Source: Shinisaurus crocodilurus (taxonomy: Eukaryota; Chordata; Lepidosauria; Squamata; Shinisauridae). From it: 64,000 nucleotides of DNA. Of the stretch, positions 50,758 through 61,195 are shown piece by piece (within the stretch, counting starts at the first letter, position 1; every line of letters starts with the position of its first letter). The notes beneath the pieces are model-generated. The model searched no databases. It saw only the letters and a list, made by a program, of their open reading frames with translations, and was not told where the DNA came from. Both the position numbers and the translations under genes were made by a program. The stretch lies in contig CM037877.1 in NCBI GenBank assembly GCA_021292165.1, positions 84,351,691-84,415,690 on the forward strand. Reading direction: 5' to 3'.

Positions 50758-52404
50758 CCTCCCTCCACTGCATTAGAAATCACAATGCCCTCTATAAATC
50801 CAAATGATTTGTACCTAAAAAGCATGACCATGTTGAGGCTTGGTTTTGACATTGTTTTTACTTACTCATTAGATTACTCTGGAAATCAGTCTGTGCCCAT
50901 TTTTCCCTCTCTCTGGACAGAGTAGTCTCTTTCAGGTTAAAAAAAAACAAAAACTGGAGCGAGTCTGTTGTCTTTAATAGACACATGCCCTAATCCAGAG
51001 TTCAGTGTGTATTTGTGGATCAGCTTTCTGCCATGAAATGAACAGGAACTATTCTGACTGCGGAAGCTCTATGTGCTCACCAGAGCTCCTGCCCTTGAAG
51101 CAGATAACTGAGTATGGGCAGTAATTTGAATGTGCCTCCATGTAGCTGCAAACACTTTTGGGACCTGACTGTTCAGCTCTCCACTGCCTTACTGGTTTGA
51201 AAAGGATAGCTTAAAGCTAGGTGAACTGAGGTTGCAATCCTGCACACGCTCCCATGAGAATGAATTCCATTGAACACAATGGGACGTACATCTTAGAAAC
51301 CACGCAGAGGATTGCACTGTGAATCAGCAAAGGCACCTCATGGAATTAGCCATTAGATTAGACCAGCCTTATTCGACTGAGATTGGCATGAAAAGCTTGG
51401 GTGTCCCTGGCCTACTGTTTTAAATGGAAAGCCTTTCCTTCCGCCACTCGCCAAGAATAAAAGAATTCTTACTCCTTTAAATGCATTGTGCATGCAAATT
51501 GAAAAATTGTTGACAATGTTGCAAAATGGGGTACACAGTATTTTATTTTAGATGTTAACAATAGTCGAATAATGACTGAAATATTGTGAATATATGTATG
51601 CAACAGTGAGATGTATTAAAGGAATATCTTTTCTTTGACCACTGCACTTGTCTAATATGAGGAGAGTTTCTATGCTATTATTGCTGTCTGGAACAGTTTT
51701 TGCAACCTACCCTAACAGTTATATTAGCAGAATTATCATTTGAAAATATATTACACAAAAAATAGCTTATTAAAACAACCAATAAAGATGTAATTTTAAA
51801 GTTATTTCCTAGAAAGATTTATTTGTTCAATCATTTAAAAATATCTATCTATCTATCTATCTAGGAGAATTGTCCTTTTAAAGTTCTACTGGATTCACGA
51901 TGCACTTTTAGGTTATATATTTAGATATGTAATAAAAAGCAGGCGTTGGCAGTTGCTGCAGTAGGACTTTTGGAATTTCTGTAACAAATGTTTTGCAATA
52001 AAAAGGGATGTAGTTTAAAACATGTCTACATCTCCCTTGTACCTTTTTTTTTGTGGTGAATTTTTAACATACAGATCAAACCATAGAAGTTTCTATTTCC
52101 ACCAATCCAACACTAGCATTCTGAATTTATTTCTGACTGCTCCAGGCATGTCTGATTTCATACATGATCTGCATTTGTAAAACTGCTAGCATATGCTGTT
52201 ATTGAGAATCTCTGTTTCTTTTGATTCACACAGTAAAATGGCTGCTTCTAATTACATTCACAATGCAGTTTTGAGCTTAGCAGTAACACAGAACACGTGC
52301 TCTGACCAGGTGTTCAAGAAAAACATATTTAAAAATAGATAGTTCTAAGTAAAAGCATGGTATTAACTTTCACTTATCGTTTGCCTTACCATGTATCCAA
52401 CAAT
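50758..52404. other. Downstream intergenic DNA, unremarkable
   Basis: AT-rich with a (TATC)n array at 51842-51863. AATAAAG at about 51781 and CAATAAAAAGGG near 51998 could act as polyadenylation signals but nothing supports their use. No gene is recognised. Confidence 0.4.
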
Positions 52405-53226
52405 CTATAATAATAAAAAATGTGTGTCTGTCCATCCATCACCACCATAGCTCTAAGGTGGTGAAACCTAGACACCTGAAACCTGGAATGCATACTAAGG
52501 GGTGTGCACCTTGGGGTTATTTTGTTTTTAAAGTTCTTTAATTAATTTTAATTACTTAGTTTTAATGCATCCATGTGGTTGAAGCCGGCATAAAATCTTC
52601 AGCCACTAGGCTAGGGGAAGACTTCCCTAACCAGCACATAGCTTTGCAGTCCCTGCAGTTTGAAACCAGGGGAGTTTAGTAGGCCGAGGGACACAGTTAC
52701 ATGCCGCCACTAGCCCTGCTGTGGGGCATCCTCCCTCTCAGCGGCATGGAGTGGACAGACCCCTCCAACATTTTGAGTCACTGGGGCCAGATGTCCCTAA
52801 CCAGTGCATACTTCTGCAGTTAATACAGTTTGAAGCCAGGAGAGATTAGTCGGCTGAGGGACACAGCGATACACCTGCCCCCTCCCCTTCCTGTGCCCCC
52901 CTCTCAGAGAAATGGAGTGGACAGGTCCCTCCCTGAAGGGGCTACAGCAGTGCACCTGGCAGGGTCTGCACCTAGGGGGGCGTGAGTAGGCATGGCTTCA
53001 CTCAGAGTAGGCACAATGTGTCCAGCTCCGTAGGTTTGCTTGAAGGCGTCGCTGTATCAAACTAAGGGCTACTTAGGAGGCTGAGGGACAGTGTTATAGG
53101 CCTCCCACACACACACTGTGGAATGGAGTAGGAAGAGCTTTCCCTCAGGGGCCTATGGGGGTGCACCATGGCAGGGCTGTGCCTAGGGCACTAGCATGTG
53201 TAGCTCCACTCAGATGGGGTGGGCAT
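52405..53226 (+). repeat. Dispersed repeat (Helitron-like?) with tandem diverged units
   Basis: 52408-52690 is homologous to 31944-32212 in reverse. After that, units built around CAGTTTGAAACCAGGGGAGT recur at 52656, 52826 and, more diverged, 53056, each followed by GGCCGAGGGACACAG-like and GGAGTGGACAG-like words. Spacing is 170 then about 230 bp. The gypsy element has inserted into the repeat; related text resumes at 61212 (GTTTGCTTGTAGCC-like). Confidence 0.6.
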
Positions 53227-53433
53227 TGTTTCAAAGTTGGTGTACAGCACCCCACAGACTCACACAGACTCTGCCTTCCAAACAAACCTAAGTTTTATTT
53301 AAACAGGGCCTTTCCACTGAGCTCTCTCTCCTCACGCCAGAAGCAGTGGGTGTTGCCCTCAACTACTTCCTGGCTCCTCCCAGGAAGCACAACCAAGTCA
53401 GGCTAAATTCAGCAGTTCTTTCATATTGTTATA
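53227..53433 (-). repeat. Gypsy 3' LTR
   Basis: Plus-strand limits TGTTTCAAAGTTGGTGTACA and TTTCATATTGTTATA. It shares CACCCCACAGACTCACACAG and CCAGAAGCAGTGGGTGTTGC with the other LTR. Confidence 0.88.
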
Positions 53434-54116
53434 TCCCTCCTCTTTCGAGAAAGAAAGAAAAAATAGAACAGAAAAATAAACTGAAACTTTACACATAGGT
53501 AGTCTTTCAGGTGTGCAGGTCTCTTAATAACTAGCCTGCTTCGAGTGTGTCTGGGTTCAGTGATGACATCCTTCAGCTGGGTTCTGGTCAATGACTGTAA
53601 TAAATATTCATTCATTCATTCATTCATCCTTTAGCTGCCATTCTTTATCCTGCTCCCCTATAGACTCCAGGTGTGTCCTTGCTGCAGTCTCTTCCTGGAC
53701 TATCATCTGGTGTGGTGTGTCTCTGCCCTGGTCAGCACATGGCAAGAATTCCCTGTTTGCCTCATCGCATAGGATCCTCTGCTGGTTACATGCTTTTCCC
53801 TCTTTCAAATTCATGGTATCACCTGATTCTTCTGTTGTTTTCCTTAGATGTCTTCTGTGACGTCTTAGTATTCGTCCACTGTCCATCTGCCCTGATGTGA
53901 TCGTAGGTTATCATATTGAATTATGGTTGCTTTGTGCCAGACTCTGTCCTGTTTTGTTAAGGGTTGGACTCTCACTGTGCCCCCTGGCTCTAGGCCTGGA
54001 AGTTCTCTGGGTGATCGGTTGTAATACAGGGCCTGTCTTTGTTGCTGCTGTCTCCTCAGCTGCTCCTGTAACCCCTGGCTCTAATACCTTCCCACTCATT
54101 GGTTAAAGTGTCTTTG

Positions 54117-54682
54117 TTCTTTGACTCATTAACCTTTGTGCTGGACTCTAGCTTAGGCCTTGGAATGGAGTGTTCTGATGATCTAGAAGTGCAAGATATG
54201 GGTCTACCCCTGCCACTTTCGCTTTTCTCAGGAGTTTCTTAGCTGTTTTTACTTTTCCATTACTTTGAGAATGCCCAGGTGATGAAGTGGTATGTTCAAA
54301 ATCTCAGTCCTTGCTGAATTTCCGGAATTCTGCTGCAACAACTTCCTTTAATTGCCAGATGTGATGAATGCACTCTGTGCATGATTTCTGCACAAAGGGC
54401 TTCTGGTATAACTGCTCTTTCTCCCCAGAAGGTGATGCCATTCTGTACACAAAGTTCATCCCATATCTAGAAGAATAGTGGTATCTCTTGTGGTACATAA
54501 TCTTTTGTTTCTGGTCAATCCTGTAATATCATGAGTTTTAGTCTCTGGAGGATGTTGCCTTCCTCTGTTCATCATAAATCTCTCTCAGTCTTTCATCAGA
54601 TAAGGGTAAGTACTGCACCATATTGATGGTTTCTACTTCAGCTTCTACTGATCCCTCCATGGCAGTTTCTGGTAGGTATGCC
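54117..54682 (-). pseudogene. Gypsy integrase remnant, catalytic core missing
   Basis: The minus strand reads YLPLSDERLREIYDEQRKA (54538-54600 region), a zinc-binding-region stretch near 54304-54498, then directly EFRKFSKD and FEHTTSSPGHSQSNGKVKTA and DPYLALLDHQNTPFQGLS. The last block is the conserved end of the gypsy integrase core. The central part with the first two acidic catalytic residues is absent, so a deletion removed it. The hAT copy 3 separates this piece from the RNase H. Confidence 0.72.
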
Positions 54683-55688
54683 CAGGGATGTTGAAGAGTC
54701 CTTGGTCTCGAGTCACGAGTCGAGTCACGAGTCTTTGGACCCGAGTCTTGAGTCCGAGTCCAAGTCCTTGGTCCAAAATGGTGACTCACGAGTCACAAGT
54801 CACGAGTCACTCCCAAAGCTGACTCCACGAGTCCCTATTAAAATCAATGGGGGGTTTCCCAACAAAATAAGGCTACTTCAGATGTGTGGCTTAAATAAAT
54901 TCTAGGCACAAGTGTGCCTTTTTATTTCAAAACTCTGCAACTGATTTTGGCAAGAACAGACCAGGCAGAAAAACCCAAAATAACCAGGCAGGCAGAGGAG
55001 GCAGGGGACCCCAAAGCAGGCAGGCAGAGGCCTTTCTCTTGGACAATTCAACTGTTGAACTAGTCAAGAAGAGACCAGGCAGACAGAGGAGGCTGGGAAC
55101 CCCAAACAGGCAGGCAGAGGCAGCCAAACCCAAAATGTCTGAAAGGTTGCATTTTAGAAAAATGATTTTAAAAAATAAACTTGCTGTACTTCCTAAAACT
55201 TACCCATGTTGCATTTGAGGAACATGATTTTTTCTAAATGTTTGGCCCCCATTCTGGAACGGTAAGATCTCATCACAATTCCACCCTCACTGAACACCCG
55301 CTCCACTGGTGATGAACTTGCTGGAACCAGAAACATTCTCAGAGCAGTCACACACACAGAGTAATCTCAGGTCCTTCTTCTGCCTCTCCCAAGTACGCAA
55401 CACATCAATCAAAATAAATCTTGACACACTGTTGGGGCTGCACTCCTGGTAGCCGTCTATAGTGGCCGAGCAGCGGCACACCTCGCTTCCATGTGCTCTT
55501 CACTGGCAATCACGCTCCTCTCCACTCCTTCTGGCACAGCCCAGGGATGTTGAAGAGTCCTTGGTCTCGAGTCCCGAGTCGAGTCTCGAGTCCCATTAAA
55601 AATATTGGGACTCGAGTCCGAGTCGAGTCAGAGGGGTGACTCAGTCCGACTCACGAGTCGAGTCCTCGAGTCCGAGTCCCCATCCCTG
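54683..55688 (-). mobile_element. Non-autonomous hAT transposon, GACTCGAGTC family, copy 3
   Basis: Longest copy, 1006 bp, with termini CAGGGATGTTGAAGAGTCC and CATCCCTG and a perfect 8-bp target duplication GGTATGCC at 54675-54682 and 55689-55696. The last 147 bp (55542-55688) repeat the left terminus and form a foldback, as in copy 2. The CAGGCAGGCAGAGG-type block occurs twice. It retains a transposase C-terminal motif (see 55241-55345). It sits inside the gypsy pol region, so it is younger than that element. Confidence 0.93.
55241..55345 (-). pseudogene. hAT transposase C-terminal dimerisation motif
   Basis: On the minus strand one frame reads FLVPASSSPVERVFSEGG and then IVMRSYRSRM. The pattern PASSxPxERVFSxGGxxxxxxR is the hAT C-terminal dimerisation region. 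Upstream sequence in another frame (SRFILIDVLRTWE) suggests a frameshift. This identifies the GACTCGAGTC family as deletion derivatives of a hAT transposon, with coding orientation opposite to the window. Confidence 0.8.
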
Positions 55689-55696
55689 GGTATGCC

Positions 55697-56117
55697 TGGC
55701 TCAGGGTATCTGCTAACACTAGGTCTCTACCAGGGCAGTAGTTGATTTGTGTATCATACCTCTGCATACACATCATCATGCATTGTAGATGCTTTGGTGC
55801 ACTGAGTAAGCGTTTTTTCCAGAGATTTCTGGTCAGTCAGGACATCTACTGTGCATCCATATGTGTACTAATGAAATTTCTCCATTCCAAAAAGTATTCC
55901 AAGTGGTTCTTTTTCAATTTGGGCATAGCCCTTTTCTGTTTCTAATAAGGCTCTTCTTGCAAATGCAACTGGCTTGTCCTCCTTGCAACATGGTAGTCCC
56001 TAGACCTGTTTCTGCTGCATCACACTGAAGCATTAATAGCTTTTCTGAGTTGTAATACTTCCAGATGAGGGCTGTTGCAATCATCTCCTTTACCTTTTGG
56101 ATAGCATCTTCAATCAT
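55697..56117 (-). pseudogene. Gypsy RNase H remnant
   Basis: The minus-strand frame 55914-56117 reads AIQKVKEMIATALIWKYYNS, EKLLMLQCDAAETGLGTTML and then frame-shifted text. LQCDAxETGLG is the first acidic block of gypsy RNase H (QCDASETGLGA). Further along, in another frame, AQIEKEPLGILFGMEKFH and VDVLTDQKSLEK continue the domain. Confidence 0.8.
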
Positions 56118-56415
56118 GTTGCTCCATCCACTCCCACAGTGTCTCTCGATGTGTTAACTGCCTCAGGATCTCACAGCTCTCTGAAAGGTGTTTACAAAAC
56201 TTAGCTAAATACTTGGTTGTTCCCAGAAGTCTCTGGACTCCCTTGACATCTTGGAGTCTTGGAATGTCTTCAATAGCTCTCACTTTTTCTGGATCTACTT
56301 TCAAGCCTCTTGAGGTCAATAAATGGCCAATATATGGTACTTCTGTGACCCTCAGTCTGAGTTTGTCCCTATTCAATTTGATATTCCTTTCTCTGCATCT
56401 TTTCAGAAGTGCCAT
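56110..56415 (-). pseudogene. Gypsy reverse transcriptase, thumb/connection part
   Basis: Open for 101 codons on the minus strand: MALLKRCRERNIKLNRDKLR, EVPYIGHLLTSRGLKVDPEK, VRAIEDIPRLQDVKGVQRLL and HLSESCEILRQLTHRETLWE. This is the stretch of a Ty3/gypsy pol from just after the active site to the start of RNase H. The L2 insertion at 56430 separates it from the active-site part. Confidence 0.88.
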
Positions 56416-56429
56416 TAGTTGATGATAAT

Positions 56430-57282
56430 CTCAAGTATATCTCAAGGAGCGCCTCCAGCAGCATCAAGTAGGCCGCTCAACAAGATCTGCCACGGATGGC
56501 CTTCTCCCTGTCCCATCAGCCAGAGAAACCAGGCTGGTGGGGACTAGGAGGAGGGCCTTTTCTGTGGCAGCCCCCAATTTATGGAACTCCCTCCCCAGTG
56601 ACCTCCGCCATGCCCCTTCCTTGATTAGCTTCCGCCGGGCATTAAAAATGTGGCTTTTCAGGTGGGAATATGGGGTGGGTTAGGATTTTTAAGTTTTGTA
56701 CTGTTTTTAATTGTGTTTTATACTGTGTGTGTGTCCCCCCCCCTCTTGTGTTTTATTGGACTGTACATCACTCAGAGTGGCTGGATGTCTGGCCAGTAGG
56801 GATGTAACCGGTGGCTCGCGTGGGCGCAAGTGGGACCGAACTCGGCCCTGCTCATGCCCACGCTCGTGCCCGCGGACCTACTTGCAGGCGTCCCGGCGGT
56901 GGCGTGGCGTGGCTCTGCGTGGAGAGCCGCTCGCGCCGCCCATGCTGGTCCCGTTGCGTCACTTCCAGCGTGGAGGAAGTGACGCGACGGGACCCTGCTC
57001 CAGCGTGCTGGACCCCCGTGCTATGTTTTTGGCGGGGGAAACCAGGGCAACAGGGCTGTTTAAGCCCTCTTGCCCTGGTTCCCCCCACCAAAAACATAGC
57101 GCGGGGGTCCAGCACGCCGGAGCAGCCGGATGTGACGCAACAGGCGCTGGGGCTCAAGCGGTGGCAGCGGCTCGAGCGGCGCAGAGGACCAAGCCACGGA
57201 GAACTACGAGCCCACCGAAGGTACGTGAACCACCCATACTGCCAGATGGGCGATTCATAAATATAATAAATAAATAAATAAT
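56430..57282 (+). mobile_element. L2-type LINE 3' end inserted in gypsy RT
   Basis: A 13-bp target duplication AGTTGATGATAAT flanks it at 56417-56429 and 57283-57295. The left part is the same LINE 3' end as at 5270 (TATGGAACTCCCTCCCCAGT, then GGCATTAAAAATGTGGCTTT), and the tail is (AAAT)n at 57260-57281. A GC-rich foldback element (56797-57238) splits its 3' UTR. Confidence 0.9.
56797..57238. mobile_element. GC-rich foldback element, probable hAT-type MITE
   Basis: It splits the LINE 3' UTR between CTGGCCAG (56789-56796) and CTGCCAGA (57239-57246), an approximate 8-bp duplication. Ends TAGGGATGTAACCGG and (reversed) TATGGGTGGTTCACG are weakly inverted. The middle is a long hairpin: 56998-57058 pairs with 57063-57122 (GTGCTGGACCCCCGTGCTAT against its complement). 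GC content is high and CpG frequent, unlike its surroundings. Long open frames here are by-products of composition. Confidence 0.65.
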
Positions 57283-57461
57283 AGTTGATGATAATGGTCC
57301 TGTTGTGCTTGCTGAAGGTCATCACCCCCTCCCACTATCAGCACATCTTCAGCTATTGCCCGAATTTCTTCCATACCCTCCAAGGCTTGTGTCAACCTGT
57401 TTTGAAATACCTCGGGGGCAGGACTGATACCCACTGGCATTCTTAGAATGAAAAATGTCAT
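57255..57461 (-). pseudogene. Gypsy reverse transcriptase, active-site part
   Basis: The minus strand reads RMPVGISPAPEVFQNRLTQA, LEGMEEIRAIAEDVLIVGGG. This is the Ty3/gypsy palm: the PFGISPAPEVFQ block followed by the active site, here AED where family members have ADD, so the first catalytic Asp is Glu. The frame is cut by the L2 insertion on its downstream side. Confidence 0.85.
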
Positions 57462-58740
57462 TCTTTTTTACATCAAAAAGGGTGTGGCGAATGTTGACAA
57501 ATAACTGGATTCTTCATCCAGCTCAATATGCGAGAATTTTTTACATCACAGACAGAGGCCAGATCCACATTACACAGTATATCGTCAAGTTAGCGGAACA
57601 GTACTGCTGTATTCATGTTCTGCAGTCACTCCTCACAGGGCACACTCTTGTTAAATGTACTGCAGTCATCCCAGTTTGCCACCCCACACCTAAATCCGTA
57701 GTGGTAGAACTGGGTGTTGCCTTGAGCAGAGCTTTTTTTCTTTTTCTTTTTCTTTTTTGCTTCGTCATCTCTACGCAGGTGCAAATGAGTGCAGGAGCAA
57801 TATTTTTGAAAAGAAAGGGGAAAGCTCCTCCAGCCCCTCACAAATAAGGAGAAGGATGCTGCTGCCGCCGCCCTCCCACAGGGTTGGGGTGAAGCCAGCA
57901 GGATCAGTGCGCCCCTCGCCTCCACCCAAATGCAATTACCCAAAGCAGTGCTCCTCCCGTTCTGAGTTTCCCGAGCACAAGGCTCCTGTTAAATCAATAT
58001 GATTCACTTGGAAGTAAAGCCATTGGAGAGAATGTGATTTACTTCTGAGTAGACATGCCTTTTGGTTAATTTACAGCTCCTTGTTCTTTGGGCAAGGGGG
58101 TGAATACGGCTGTTAAAAAAGGGGGGGAGTCTCCCATCCCTGTCCCCTCTCAAACTCCATGGCGGTTATACTGGGGGTACTGCCTTTCACATGCTGGGGA
58201 CCCTCCATTTAACAGGAAGGATTTTTCTCTGGTCCACCATCTATGCGAAGGTGCACACATGCTCAGGAGCAAAATTGTTTTTAAAAAAAAAACAAAAAAA
58301 ACACCAGAACACAATTTCCCAAAGCAGCCTGCTCAGAGGTGCAGAGGTGCACAGGAACGTTTACCCAAAAAACCCCAAAAATAACAAGCTTCCAAGGAAG
58401 AAGTCAAACCACTGCACAACAAATGGCAGATACCTCTCTTCCCCAACAGTTTGGGAGACTCTCGTGACACTGGCATTTCCCCCACCCCTTGAAAACAATT
58501 GACTAACTCCAGTGATGACACTTTCATGGCCACACCTTGGACGGGACGGGGCAACAACAGCGCCAGTTTAGTACACACTAGCAGTGTCCTGCAACAGTGA
58601 ACCACAATAACTAAAAAATCCATGATAAAAGTAGTCCAGGAAATTCCAGAAGAAACTAAGAACGCAGGACTAGTGCAACCGGCACTGAAAAGTGAGTGTG
58701 TTGTGTGCCTTGCAAGTCACAGCAGCGATACAGTACTGCA
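57462..58740. other. Unclassified insertion within gypsy pol
   Basis: About 1.3 kb lies between the two RT parts and shows no gypsy similarity on the minus strand. It includes (TTTTTC)n at 57731-57756, GAAGGATGCTGCTGCCGCCG and two related words (GCAGGAGCAATATTTTTGAA at 57791 and CTCAGGAGCAAAATTGTTTT at 58261). Boundaries and family are not recognised; it may be another interspersed element. Confidence 0.45.
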
Positions 58741-59320
58741 ATAAACCTTAGGTATGGATCCAGCCAGAGAATAGTCTCGCTTTTGATAGATTTGGCAATA
58801 TATCTTCAATAGTAGGCAATGGAAAATGACTTCTTCTCAGTGCTTTATTTAAGGGCTTTGGATCTATGCGTATTCTAAGTTTCCCTGGTGGTTTTCAGAT
58901 CACCACCAGACTGTTTATCTAGTCTGTACTTTTCTCTAATGGTTGAATAGTTCCCCACCATTGTAGACTTTACAACTCTTCCCTCTGAATCCTTTCTTGA
59001 TTCCAGCTTCCAGCTTCATCTGAATTTTATACCACTCCACTATCCACTGTCAATATGTTCTGGAATTGTACCTTTATCAGTTTCATAGCCTGGACCACCT
59101 AAGACCTCACAGTGGTATTGCTCTCTGGCCATCTACAACCACAAACTCTAGCCTGTATTTCTTGTTTGTCTTTGGGTTGGAAATGTTGAGTTTGCATTTG
59201 AGTGGTTTTGATGTTGTGTGGTTATACATTCTTAAAAGCTGATTAGTCTCTTCCAACGGAATACTGGGGTTCACTAGATGTATGGAAATGATGTTGCAAC
59301 TGGCACCACAGTCTGAAATG
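58741..59320 (-). pseudogene. Gypsy protease and N-terminal RT remnant
   Basis: On the minus strand AISDCGASCN near 59296-59322 is a retropepsin active-site block of the DCGA type seen in some gypsy elements. ISIHLVNPSIPLEETNQLLR and NPKTNKKYRLEFVVVDG follow. Near 58780-58960 a broken RT N-terminus (GDLKT..., TIEDILP-like text) remains. Confidence 0.68.
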
Positions 59321-59331
59321 GCAATGCTTTA

Positions 59332-59590
59332 TCACCCAGGCACATGGTTGCATATAATTGTTTTATGTTGTCCTGTTCGCTTTTCCTGCAGCGTGTTTAC
59401 TACTTGATCTGTTAGCCGCAGAATGTCTTCACCTTCACTGCCATTCTCCATATTTACAGTGTGGACTCTAGCTTTTGGCTTTTTCTGTTTTGATAGATAC
59501 TTGAATGCATAGTGGTTAGATTTGTCACAGTTGTGGCATTTCTTCCCATAAGCTGGGCAACTCTCTTTTTGTCTTGCATGTTTCCCTCCA
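59332..59590 (-). pseudogene. Gypsy gag nucleocapsid zinc knuckle
   Basis: The minus-strand frame reads CGGKHARQKESCPAYGKK then CHNCDKSNHYAFKYLSKQKK. The CX2CX4HX4C knuckle has its last Cys replaced by Tyr. A pogo-like MITE at 59596 interrupts the frame just upstream. Confidence 0.8.
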
Positions 59591-59595
59591 CAGTA

Positions 59596-59843
59596 CAGTA
59601 ATACCTTGGATTGCAAGTAACTTGGTTTGAGAGCATTTTGCAAGACAAGCAATTTTTAAAATATTTATTTAATTTTTTTTAACTTGATATACAAGTGACG
59701 TCTTGCAATACAAGTACTGTAGTACGGCTTAAAGTAAAAATCTCTGTACATTTTGGGGGGGGGATTTTGTTTTGATATAAGAGTGTTTTGGATTACAAGC
59801 ACGTTTCCGGAACGAATTATGCTCTCAATCCAAGGCATGACTG
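59596..59843. mobile_element. Pogo/Tigger-like MITE, copy 4, in gypsy gag
   Basis: Termini CAGTAATACCTTGGATTGCA and TCAATCCAAGGCATGACTG, with TA on both sides (59594-59595, 59844-59845). It separates the capsid part of gag from the zinc knuckle. Confidence 0.88.
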
Positions 59844-59859
59844 TACTTTCATTGCTCTA

Positions 59860-60450
59860 TGGTATTCACTTTTGTCCTTACATCCACTTTCTCCCTCTCT
59901 TCTGAACTATGTGGGCAGGTTCCACTGTCTGCCCTTCTAGGGCTCTAATCCTGCCTTTGAACAACTCAGCTACCCTGCAAATCTCCAAGCTTTTCTCTAA
60001 GGTCAAATCTGCTTCCCTTAGCAACCTCTCTCATACTTGAATGTCCTGTATTCCAGTCACTATCCAGTCCCTTATCAAGGAGTCTTTGGTATCTCCAAAA
60101 TTGCAGCTGGCTGCTAGCATCTTTCAACTAGTGCAATATTCCTCAATGCCTTCCCCTATTGCTTGGTCCCACATGAAAAGGCCATATCTTTCCACTGTTT
60201 CATTCTTTCTGGGGTTGCAGTGGGCATCAAAACAACCTGTTGTAGCCAAAGTACGCTGTGCTTGGGGAATGTTTGTACACAGTGTCTCACTCATTTCTCT
60301 CCCCCTTGCTCCAATCAAATATAGAAATAGTTTCATTTTCACAGACTCCTCTTAATCTGCCATTGCAATGTCCACATAGAGTTTAAATTCCTCTTTCCAG
60401 GTTTTCCATGCCTGTGCTAAGTCAACTCTCATTTGTTACTCTTCTTTCTA
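59860..60450 (-). pseudogene. Gypsy gag capsid remnant
   Basis: The minus-strand frame 60124-60342 reads MKMKLFLYLIGARGREMSET and then FDAHCNPRKNETVERYGLF, the capsid core of gypsy gag (FDAHxNPxxNxxxERYxF). A frameshift separates it from the continuation towards the zinc knuckle. Confidence 0.82.
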
Positions 60451-60545
60451 GGATTCAGCCACTATTGCCATCATGTTTCATGAGTTGGTGTACTGCACCC
60501 CACAGACTCACACAGACTCTGCCTTCCAAACAAACCTAAATTTTA

Positions 60546-60793
60546 CAGGCAGTCTCCAGGTTACAAACGAGTTCTGTTCTTAGTAATTTTGTTAAGTCGA
60601 ATTTGTATGTAAGTCGGAACAGCATAGCATTCTATACGTTGAAATTGGCATTTATGCAAATTGCATAAATTACACAAATTGCGTAGTATACTACGCTATG
60701 TACTCTACGTAAACAACGTAGTGCTGGGGAACCCAGAAGTCCTTAAGTATGGGTTGTCTGTAAGTCGGACATCCTTAATTCGGGGACTGCCTG
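60546..60793. mobile_element. Tc1/mariner- or pogo-type MITE in the LTR
   Basis: Termini CAGGCAGTCTCCAGGTTACA and ATTCGGGGACTGCCTG are inverted, with TA on both sides. It is a different family from the CAGTAATACC MITEs. Length 248 bp, no coding capacity. Confidence 0.85.
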
Positions 60794-60936
60794 TATTTAA
60801 ACAAAGCCTTTCCACATAGCTCTCTCAGGCAGTGGCCACTGGCCTCTCTCTCCTCAGGCCAGAAGCAGTGGGTATTGCCCTCATCTACTTCATGGTTCCT
60901 CCCAGGAAGCAAAACCCACTCGGGCCAAATCCAGTA

Positions 60937-61195
60937 CAGTCATGCCTTGGATTGAGAGCATAATTCGTTCTGGAAACGTGCTTGTAATCCAAAACACTCT
61001 TATATCAAAACGAAATCCCCCAAAAAAATTTGTACAGAGATTTTTAATTTAAGCCGTACTACAGTACTTGTATTGCAAGACGTCGCTTGTATATCAAGTC
61101 AAAAAAAATTAAATAAATATTTAAAATTTTGCTTGTCTTGCAAAATGCTCTCAAACCAAGTTACTTGCAATCCAAGGTATTACTGTACTTCTTTC
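60937..61195. mobile_element. Pogo/Tigger-like MITE, copy 5, in the LTR
   Basis: Termini CAGTCATGCCTTGGATTGAG and GCAATCCAAGGTATTACTG, TA on both sides. It is almost the same as copy 1. Confidence 0.88.

Noticed and set aside
56711..57277. 188-codon GC-rich open frame and its opposite-strand partner
   Set aside because: Both strands are open because of GC-rich hairpin composition within a foldback transposon in a LINE. No protein similarity is seen.
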